From NCBI GenBank assembly GCA_016188005.1, contig JACPIQ010000004.1:1-64000 (forward strand): a stretch of DNA of 64,000 bases, given 5' to 3'. The position numbers and the translations under genes were made by a program. The notes under the pieces were generated by a model. It ran no database searches, was not told the DNA's origin, and worked only from the letters and a program-made list of their open reading frames with translations. Source of the DNA: Candidatus Rokuibacteriota bacterium (GTDB lineage: Bacteria; Methylomirabilota; Methylomirabilia; Rokubacteriales; CSP1-6). Positions 58,773 through 64,000 of this stretch are shown here, one piece after another. The first letter of the stretch is position 1, and every line of letters begins with the position of its first letter.

Positions 58773-58987
58773 AGCTTGTCGGGGTCGAGTTCCGTCGCTC
58801 GGCCGGCTGAGCGCTCAACCCGGGCCTCGGCGGCGAGCTTGCTCAGAGCGTCCTGTGAGCTCGCGAACTGGCGCGCCCAGTGTTCGTCGTCCCGGAGCTC
58901 GTCGAGCAGCCACTGGGCGATCCGGTCCTGTTCGTCGGCCGGGAGCGTTGCGAGTTTGGCGATGGCAGCGTCCAGCGCTCGGGTCAT
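58769..58987 (-). CDS. Antitoxin of the RelE/ParE-like pair
   Basis: This 72-residue protein (start MTRALDAAIAKLATLPADEQ) has the charged, helical pattern of small antitoxins that precede ParE/RelE toxins. Its stop overlaps the toxin start. ATG 58987 is chosen over a longer frame (59023) because the extension runs into the attC-like site at 59018. Neutralising the toxin is inferred from gene order. Confidence 0.75.
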   Translation of the reverse strand: MTRALDAAIAKLATLPADEQDRIAQWLLDELRDDEHWARQFASSQDALSKLAAEARVERSAGRATELDPDKL

Positions 58988-59017
58988 CAGACGCAGTATA
59001 CAGTGCTCGGCGGCGCG

Positions 59018-59087
59018 GCCCAACCCCGCAGTGCACCGGCCCGGGGCTCGCGTTGCTCACCCCGGCCGCTGAGCGCCGGCGTTGGGC
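59018..59087 (+). other. attC-like integron recombination site 2
   Basis: The R'' box GCCCAAC (59018-59024) and R' box GTTGGGC (59081-59087) are exact complements and match the RYYYAAC and GTTRRRY consensus. A 5-nt spacer (CCCGC) and imperfect complementary inner arms complete a 70-nt site. It separates the toxin-antitoxin unit from the BrnT/BrnA unit. Confidence 0.7.
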
Positions 59088-59113
59088 GCCGGGTCAAGTC
59101 AAGGGAGGCGTGA

Positions 59114-59385
59114 TTGCGCTTCGAATGGAATCCCCGCAAGGCGGCGGAGAACCTTGTCGGACACGGCGTCTCGTTCGAAGAAGCGGCAACGGTGTTCCGC
59201 GACGCCCTGTCAGCAACCGGCGCAGACCCCGACCGTTCTTTCGACGAAGAACGGTTCGTCACCTTCGGCATCTCAACCGGGGCCGCCTTCTGGCCGTCGC
59301 TCACACCGACCGTGGCGATACAATCAGGATCATCAGTGCGCGCCCAGCGACACCAAGCGAAAGGAACATCTATGAAGAAAGCTAG
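59114..59385 (+). pseudogene. brnT: BrnT-family toxin gene, frameshifted
   Basis: From TTG 59114 the frame reads RFEWNPRKAAENLVGHGVSF and EEAATVFRDALSATGADPDR, typical BrnT. After FGIST the match moves to the next frame, GRLLAVAHTDRGDTIRIISA then RPATPSERNIYEES, ending at a TAG at 59385. One base missing near 59280 explains it. BrnT is a RelE-fold ribonuclease; this copy is likely inactive unless the indel is a sequencing error. It overlaps brnA by 14 bp. Confidence 0.75.
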
Positions 59386-59634
59386 CCGAAGGGTGGTTGA
59401 GGATCTGCGACCCGAGTACAAGCGCTCCGACTTTGGGACGCCGGCTCGCGGCAAGTACGTACAGCGGGTCATTGAAGCCACGAATGTGGTCGTCCTCGAT
59501 CCGAGGTTGCCAAGGCGTTTCCAAATGATCGCGCCGTCAATAGGGCGCTCCGCGGACTGCTTCGTGATCGCAAGCCCTCCGCTCGCCCAACTCCCCGTTC
59601 AACCCGGCCGCGCTGCGAGCGGCGCGCCGGTTAA
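59372..59634 (+). pseudogene. brnA: BrnA-family antitoxin gene, frameshifted
   Basis: ATG 59372 gives MKKASRRVVEDLRPEYKRSD and RGKYVQRVIEATNVVVLDP, a BrnA-like N-terminal region. After VVLDP the expected continuation (AKAFPNDRAVNRALRGLLRD) is found one frame over, so one base (a G near 59501) is missing. In the corrected frame the stop lies within the following attC-like site, a usual feature of gene cassettes. Toxin and antitoxin thus carry separate single-base lesions. Confidence 0.7.
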
Positions 59635-59647
59635 CGGTGCGTTGGGC
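59585..59647 (+). other. attC-like integron recombination site 3
   Basis: R'' GCCCAAC (59585-59591), spacer TCCCC, L'' GTTCAACCCGGCCGCGC, a short loop, L' GGCGCGCCGGTTAAC and R' GTTGGGC (59641-59647) make a 63-nt site. The outer boxes are perfect complements and the L'' arm has unpaired extra C bases against L' (GTTCAAC against GTTAAC). This is the clearest of the three sites. Confidence 0.75.
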
Positions 59648-59726
59648 CGCATCGCCAGTTCGACCGGGTGCAGTCCGGGGAGGTCGGTGGATGCAGTCAC
59701 CCGCCCTTGTGATACCGTTCGGGTAT

Positions 59727-59969
59727 ATGGCTGACCCAGCGCGCGGACTCGAATCGAGTGCCCTGAAGCTCTCGCGCCGGGACCGCGGCCGCCTCGTGCA
59801 ACGCCTCCTCTCCAGCCTCGATCAGGAAGCAGATGCGGGTGCTGACCAACTGTGGCTTGAGGAGGCGGAGCGTCGCCTGGGCAGCTCAAGTCCGGAAAGG
59901 AGTGAAGGGGATCGCCCTGGTCCGCCTGCGGAGCGGGACGATCCGCCGGGCGGAAGTGCACCGGCATGA
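59727..59969 (+). pseudogene. Addiction-module antitoxin-like fragment
   Basis: The first 50 codons (SSALKLSRRDRGRLVQRLLS, LWLEEAERRLG) match the small addiction-module component family (TIGR02574-like). After EERRLG the frame becomes low-quality, whereas a neighbouring frame continues QLKSGKE and stops. The gene therefore seems truncated or joined to unrelated sequence at about 59885. It comes right after the third attC-like site. Confidence 0.5.
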
Positions 59970-60030
59970 GGCGCCCGGCATCGGGAGGAAGGAGATGAAG
60001 CGCAAGCGCTATGTCGACAAGACCTCGTAA
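59902..60030 (+). CDS. Short hypothetical protein (42 aa), possibly a C-terminal fragment
   Basis: GTG 59902 gives VKGIALVRLRSGTIRRAEVH then RHEAPGIGRKEMKRKRYVDK. From memory this resembles the C-terminal strand region of a family of small proteins ending GIGRKEFKIK. It overlaps the next gene by 20 bp. It may be the whole protein or the tail of a broken one. Confidence 0.45.
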   Translation: MKGIALVRLRSGTIRRAEVHRHEAPGIGRKEMKRKRYVDKTS

Positions 60031-60280
60031 GCCACGTCGTCGTCCGACGGTCAGGTTCGTGGTGTGCGTAGAGAACTCCGAGTGTCCAGCGTCGTTGGAG
60101 TTGCACAAGATCTATTGCGTCCTCCCCGATCGGGACGCGGCACGGGAGGGCGACCTCCGGATCGTGGACGCGAGCGGTGGGGACTATCTCTACCCAGGGG
60201 AATGGATCGACGCTGTTGAAGTCCCGCGTCGGGCCAGAGCCTCACTCCTTCGCCGGCCGGCTCGGCTTCGACCCGCATAG
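60011..60280 (+). CDS. Small conserved-type hypothetical protein (89 aa)
   Basis: The core reads VRFVVCVENSECPASLELHK then IYCVLPDRDAAREGDLRIVD and SGGDYLYPGEWIDAVEVPR. This pattern recurs in short proteins near toxin-antitoxin genes, but no function is known to me. The start ATG overlaps the preceding 42-aa frame. The last 20 residues are Arg/Ala-rich and may be out of register with relatives. Confidence 0.55.
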   Translation: MSTRPRKPRRRPTVRFVVCVENSECPASLELHKIYCVLPDRDAAREGDLRIVDASGGDYLYPGEWIDAVEVPRRARASLLRRPARLRPA

Positions 60281-60389
60281 CGCTGGTTCGAGCCACGGTC
60301 AGCCGCGCCACCGTGCAGGTGCTCAATCTCCGTCGTCATGTCGCGGTCAGTCACGGGAGGCCCGGCTGGCGAGCTCGCGAGGACGGCCG

Positions 60390-61346
60390 TTGAAGACCTG
60401 GGCCGACACGGTCGCCCATGCCGAGGCCGGGACGCGGCTCGACCGATGGCTGGCCGGGCGTCTCCCGGATCTCTCCCGCACGCGGCTCCGGGCGCTGATC
60501 GAGGGCGGCGAGGTGCGCGTGGGCGGGCATGCCGTCAAGGCGGCGCGCCGGCTCCGGGCGGGCGAGCGCGTGGAGGTCCTCATCCCTCCGCCGCCGCCCG
60601 AGAGCATGGCTCCGGAGGCGATCCCGCTCCGCATCGTCTTCGAGGACGAGGACGTGCTGGTGGTGGACAAGCCCGCGGGGATGGTGACGCATCCGGGGGC
60701 GGGGCAGCGCTCAGGCACGCTGGCGGCGGCGGCGCTGGCCCATGCCCCCGGCATCGCGGGGGTCGGGGGCCCCGGCCGGCCCGGGATCGTCCACCGGCTG
60801 GACAAGGGCACGTCCGGCCTGATCGTCCTGGCGAAGACGCAGCGCGCCTATGGCGCGCTCACCTCGCAGCTCGCGCGGCGCAGCGTCAGCCGCCGCTATC
60901 TCTGCCTGGTCCATGGCGCGGTGAGGTCGGCGAGCGGCGTGATCGATGCCCCGCTGGCGCGGGACCCGCGCTCGCGCACCCGCATGGCCGTGGCGCGGGT
61001 GGGCACGGGCAAGCGGGCCGTGACGCGCTACACGGTGCTCGAACGCTTTCCGGACGTCAGCTTCCTCGAGTGCCGGCTCGAGACGGGACGCACTCATCAG
61101 ATCCGCGTGCACCTGGCCTCGCTGGGCCACCCGTTGCTGGGAGACGAGACCTACGGCCGGCGCCGGTCGGCCTCCGTCAGCGACCCCGAGCTGGCCCGGC
61201 TCATCCGGGAGCTCGACGGTGTGGCGCTCCACGCCGCGGGGCTGGCCTTCATTCATCCGGGCTCTGGCACCCCCGTGGAGCTCGTGTCTCCTTTGCCCGA
61301 CAGAATGGAGCGCCTGCTGTGTCGCTTGCGCGACAGGGCGCCATGA
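60390..61346 (+). CDS. rluD: RluD-type 23S rRNA pseudouridine synthase
   Basis: The 318-residue protein has an N-terminal S4 domain (TRLDRWLAGRLPDLSRTRLR, EVRVGGHAVKAARRLRAGER) and a RluA-family catalytic domain. The catalytic Asp is in HRLDKGTSGL (Asp138), followed by LETGRTHQIRVHLASLGHPL and GDETYG. It probably modifies helix 69 of 23S rRNA. TTG 60390 is the chosen start because the S4 domain begins right after it; the frame extends upstream without coding signs. Confidence 0.93.
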   Translation: MKTWADTVAHAEAGTRLDRWLAGRLPDLSRTRLRALIEGGEVRVGGHAVKAARRLRAGERVEVLIPPPPPESMAPEAIPLRIVFEDEDVLVVDKPAGMVTHPGAGQRSGTLAAAALAHAPGIAGVGGPGRPGIVHRLDKGTSGLIVLAKTQRAYGALTSQLARRSVSRRYLCLVHGAVRSASGVIDAPLARDPRSRTRMAVARVGTGKRAVTRYTVLERFPDVSFLECRLETGRTHQIRVHLASLGHPLLGDETYGRRRSASVSDPELARLIRELDGVALHAAGLAFIHPGSGTPVELVSPLPDRMERLLCRLRDRAP

Positions 61347-61461
61347 TCAACATGGCCGGGGCATGTTGACCGCGGGCGAGACGGTCGCATCAGCAACCGT
61401 TTCCCCAGCGGCCGGTGACCGTCGCGCCCCCTGGCACGCCGCGTGCTAGAATCGAGTTGCC

Positions 61462-62865
61462 ATGCCAGAGTTGACCGCGGTGATCCTCGCGGCCGGCGAG
61501 GCCAAGCGGATGCGATCGAGCCTCCCAAAGGTGCTGCACCCGCTCTGTGGCCGCCCCCTGATCTCCTATCCCGTGGCGGTGTGCCGGGCTCTGGGGGCGC
61601 GGGTGGTGGTCGTCGTGGGACGCGCCGCCGCCGAGGTGCGGGCCGCGGTCGGTGAGGCCGGCGACCTGACCTTCGTCGAGCAGAAGGACCGGCTCGGCAC
61701 GGGGCACGCCGTGCTCCAGACGGCCGACGCCTGCGGGGGCGGCGAGGGGACGCTCCTCGTGATCCCCGCCGACCAGCCGCTGCTCGGCGAGCCGACGCTG
61801 CGTCGCCTCGTGGAGCAGCATCGTGCCACCGGCGCCGCCGCCACCCTGCTCACGGCGGAGCTGGAGGATCCCACCGGCTACGGCCGGGTGATCCGCGAGG
61901 GCGGCCGGCCCATCGCCATCGTCGAGCACCGCGACGCGACGCCCGCGGACCGCGCCATCCGCGAGATCGGCACCGCCGTGTACTGCTTCGAGGCGCCCGC
62001 CTTCTGGCCAGCGCTCGCGCAGGTGACGCCGCAGAACGACCAGGGCGAGTACTACCTCACCGACGTGATCGGGATCCTCCACCGCCAGGGCCGACGCATC
62101 GAGGCGGTGGTCGCGCCGGATGCGGTCGAATGCCTCGGCATCAACGACCGGAAGCAGCTCGCCGAGGTCGCGGCCATCCTTCGCCGACGCATCCTCGAGC
62201 GGCTCATGGCCGAGGGCGTCACCGTGCTGGACCCGGCCTCGACCTTCGTGGACGACGGCGTGCGGATCGGGGCCGACAGCGTGCTCTATCCCGGCGTCAT
62301 CCTCGAGGGACAGACCGTCATCGGGCGCGACTGCGTGGTGGGGCCGGGCTGCCACGTGGTGTCGAGCCGGCTGGGCGATGGCGTCGCCCTCAAGCCCTAC
62401 TGCGTGCTCACCGAGGCGCGCGTGGAGGACGGCGCTCAGCTCGGCCCCTTCTGCCACCTGCGCCCGCTCTCGCACGTGGGGCCCACGGCGAAGATCGGCA
62501 ACTTCGTGGAGCTCAAGAAGTCGCGCATCGGCCGCGGGGCCAAGGTGCCGCACCTCTCGTACGTGGGAGACGCCACCGTGGGCGAGGGAGCCAATGTCGG
62601 CGCGGGCACGATCACCTGCAACTACGACGGCGTGAAGAAGCACGAGACGGTGATCGGCGACCGGGCCTTCATCGGCACCAACTCGAGCCTCGTGGCCCCG
62701 GTGACCATCGGCGAGGGCGCCTACGTGGCGGCGGGTTCGGTCATCACCAAGAACGTGCCGCCCGACGCGCTCGCCGTGGCGCGCGGCCGGCAGGAGCTGC
62801 GCGAGGGGTGGGCGGCCCGCCGCCGGGCGGCGCGCCCCCGCGAGACGCAGCCGCCCGAGGGCTAG
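61462..62865 (+). CDS. glmU: Bifunctional GlmU (GlcN-1-P acetyltransferase / GlcNAc-1-P uridylyltransferase)
   Basis: GlmU makes UDP-GlcNAc for peptidoglycan and LPS. The 467-residue protein has an N-terminal uridylyltransferase domain (VILAAGEAKRMRSSLPKVLH, later ADQPLLGE). The C-terminal left-handed beta-helix includes GPFCHLRPLSHVGPTAKIGN and ANVGAGTITCNYDGVKKHET. It lies 39 bp upstream of glmS, so the two steps from GlcN-6-P (apart from GlmM) are co-encoded. Confidence 0.97.
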   Translation: MPELTAVILAAGEAKRMRSSLPKVLHPLCGRPLISYPVAVCRALGARVVVVVGRAAAEVRAAVGEAGDLTFVEQKDRLGTGHAVLQTADACGGGEGTLLVIPADQPLLGEPTLRRLVEQHRATGAAATLLTAELEDPTGYGRVIREGGRPIAIVEHRDATPADRAIREIGTAVYCFEAPAFWPALAQVTPQNDQGEYYLTDVIGILHRQGRRIEAVVAPDAVECLGINDRKQLAEVAAILRRRILERLMAEGVTVLDPASTFVDDGVRIGADSVLYPGVILEGQTVIGRDCVVGPGCHVVSSRLGDGVALKPYCVLTEARVEDGAQLGPFCHLRPLSHVGPTAKIGNFVELKKSRIGRGAKVPHLSYVGDATVGEGANVGAGTITCNYDGVKKHETVIGDRAFIGTNSSLVAPVTIGEGAYVAAGSVITKNVPPDALAVARGRQELREGWAARRRAARPRETQPPEG

Positions 62866-62904
62866 CACGATGCTCCACACCCCCCAGGCCGCGGCCTGCT
62901 AGCG

Positions 62905-64000
62905 ATGTGCGGGATTGTCGGCTACATCGGTGACAAGAGCGCCGTCGAGATCATCCTCGACGGGCTCAAGCGCCTGGAGTACCGCGGCTACGACTCGGCG
63001 GGGGTGGCCGTGCTCGGCCCCGACGGGCTCCAGGTGCGTCGGGCGGCCGGTCGGATCAAGGTCCTGGAAGGGCTCCTCCGCGAGCAGCCGGTGAAGGGGA
63101 CCGCCGGCGTGGGACACACCCGCTGGGCCACGCACGGGCGCCCCACGGACGACAATGCCCACCCCCACACCGACGGTTCGGGCACTCTCGTGGTCGTGCA
63201 CAACGGGATCATCGAGAACTACCTCCCCATCAAGGAGCGGCTCCAGCGGGAGGGCCACCAATTCCGCTCGGAGACCGACACCGAGGTCATCGCGCACCTC
63301 ATCGAGCGCCATCTCCAGGACACCCCGAAGCTGGAGGAGGCGGTGCGGCGGGCGCTGGGGGAGCTGCGCGGCTCGTACGCCATCGCGGTCCTCTCGCGCC
63401 ACGCGCCGGATCGGCTCGTGGCCGCCAAGCACGGCGCGGGCAGCGTGGTGGTGGGGCTGGGCGAGGGGGAGACCTTTCTCGCCTCCGACATCCCGGCCAT
63501 CCTCATGCACACGCGCGACATGGTGATCCTGGAGGACGGCGATCTGGCCGTCGTCACGCGCCACGGCGTCGACCTGAGCCAGCTCGACGGGGCGCCCGTG
63601 GAGCGCGCGCCCACGCGCATCCTGTGGGACCCCATCCTGGCCGAGAAGGGCGGCTACCGCCACTTCATGCTGAAGGAGATCTACGAGCAGCCCCGGGCGG
63701 CGGCGGACACGCTGCGCGGGCGCGTGTCGCCCGAGAGCGGCAGCGTGGTGCTGCCCGACATCTCGCTTGACCCCGAGGTCCTCCACGACATCCAGCGCGT
63801 CGTGCTGCTCGCCTGCGGCACCTCCTATCACGCCGCCATCGTCGCCCGGTTCCTCGTCGAGCGGCTCGCGGGGATCGCGGCCGAGGTGGATGTCGCCTCC
63901 GAGTGGCGCTACCGCGACGCCGTGGTGGGCCCGGACACCCTGGTGGTGGCGCTGTCGCAGTCCGGCGAGACGGCCGATACGCTCGGTGCCGTGAAGGCCG
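62905..64000 (+). CDS. glmS: Glutamine-fructose-6-phosphate aminotransferase, 3' end outside window
   Basis: The first 365 residues are visible. MCGIVGYIGDKSAVEIILDG gives the N-terminal nucleophile Cys of the class II glutaminase. RLEYRGYDSAGVAVLG and GVGHTRWATHGRPTDDNAHP follow. The isomerase (SIS) domain starts with VVLLACGTSYHAAIVARFLV and VALSQSGETADTLGA. The gene is cut by the window edge and shows no lesion. It forms an operon with glmU. Confidence 0.97.
   Translation, partial: MCGIVGYIGDKSAVEIILDGLKRLEYRGYDSAGVAVLGPDGLQVRRAAGRIKVLEGLLREQPVKGTAGVGHTRWATHGRPTDDNAHPHTDGSGTLVVVHNGIIENYLPIKERLQREGHQFRSETDTEVIAHLIERHLQDTPKLEEAVRRALGELRGSYAIAVLSRHAPDRLVAAKHGAGSVVVGLGEGETFLASDIPAILMHTRDMVILEDGDLAVVTRHGVDLSQLDGAPVERAPTRILWDPILAEKGGYRHFMLKEIYEQPRAAADTLRGRVSPESGSVVLPDISLDPEVLHDIQRVVLLACGTSYHAAIVARFLVERLAGIAAEVDVASEWRYRDAVVGPDTLVVALSQSGETADTLGAVKA

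Noticed and set aside
59018-59087. Ordinary rho-independent terminator instead of attC
   Set aside because: No T-run follows, the spacer and box layout is shared by three sites in the same orientation, and the outer boxes match the integron consensus.

Overview
The window is high-GC bacterial chromosome, judged by eye to be well over 65% GC, with frequent GTG and TTG starts and tightly overlapping genes. It reads like a soil or sediment metagenome contig. The core genes and their style suggest Candidatus Rokubacteria/Methylomirabilota or a deltaproteobacterial-like lineage; this is an inference from general gene content, not a placement.

Left flank (1-1812): the end of an alpha/beta-hydrolase-like protein overlaps a clostripain-family (C11) cysteine peptidase. 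A large accessory island follows, from about 1.9 kb to 43.2 kb. Its left part (2.3-8.8 kb, minus strand) holds an ADP-ribosylglycohydrolase homologue, a SNF2 helicase, an Hsp70-like ATPase, and two decayed genes. One of these resembles the N-terminus of the DISARM-type helicase DrmA; the other may be nuclease-like. Next come a TM0106-type RecB-like nuclease/helicase, an intact IS630 element with TA flanks, and an unknown nuclease-like protein. Then come a SLOG/DprA-like zinc-ribbon protein and a phage-like recombination operon (SSB, a 78-aa protein, Rad52-like annealase, Cas4/RecB-like exonuclease). From 23 to 38 kb lies a co-directional defence operon. It encodes a SNF2-DUF3883 helicase (frameshifted twice), a 1410-aa sacsin/GHKL-type ATPase, a DUF1156 DNA methylase, a zeta-like ATPase, a 71-aa protein and a HEPN(Swt1)-DUF499 ATPase. 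This is a helicase-methylase-ATPase (Hma/DISARM-like) arrangement with additional parts. The right end of the island has a sigma-54-type AAA+ activator without a receiver domain, an excisionase-like HTH protein, a tyrosine integrase and a small gene behind a tandem operator-like repeat.

The island stops at tRNA-Sec (43285-43382). A conserved chromosomal block follows: a DUF3105 membrane protein, a lipoprotein, selA and selB (selenocysteine synthesis and insertion), tatA, a ROK sugar kinase, two polytopic glycosyltransferase-like proteins, two tandem DUF4124-aspartyl proteases, ileS and lspA. After lspA there is a second accessory insert (57.5-60.3 kb) of small genes: an FRG-domain protein, a RelE/ParE-like toxin-antitoxin pair, a frameshifted BrnT/BrnA pair and antitoxin-like fragments. 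Three hairpin sites in this insert match integron attC architecture, so it looks like a cluster of attC sites lacking an integron integrase (CALIN). The window closes with rluD, glmU and the 5' part of glmS (UDP-GlcNAc synthesis).

Every frameshift or nonsense lesion I could find is in accessory DNA (the drmA-like and nuclease-like remnants, the SNF2-DUF3883 helicase, brnT, brnA). The long housekeeping genes are intact, which favours real decay of defence and mobile genes over random sequencing error. No CRISPR array or rRNA was seen.
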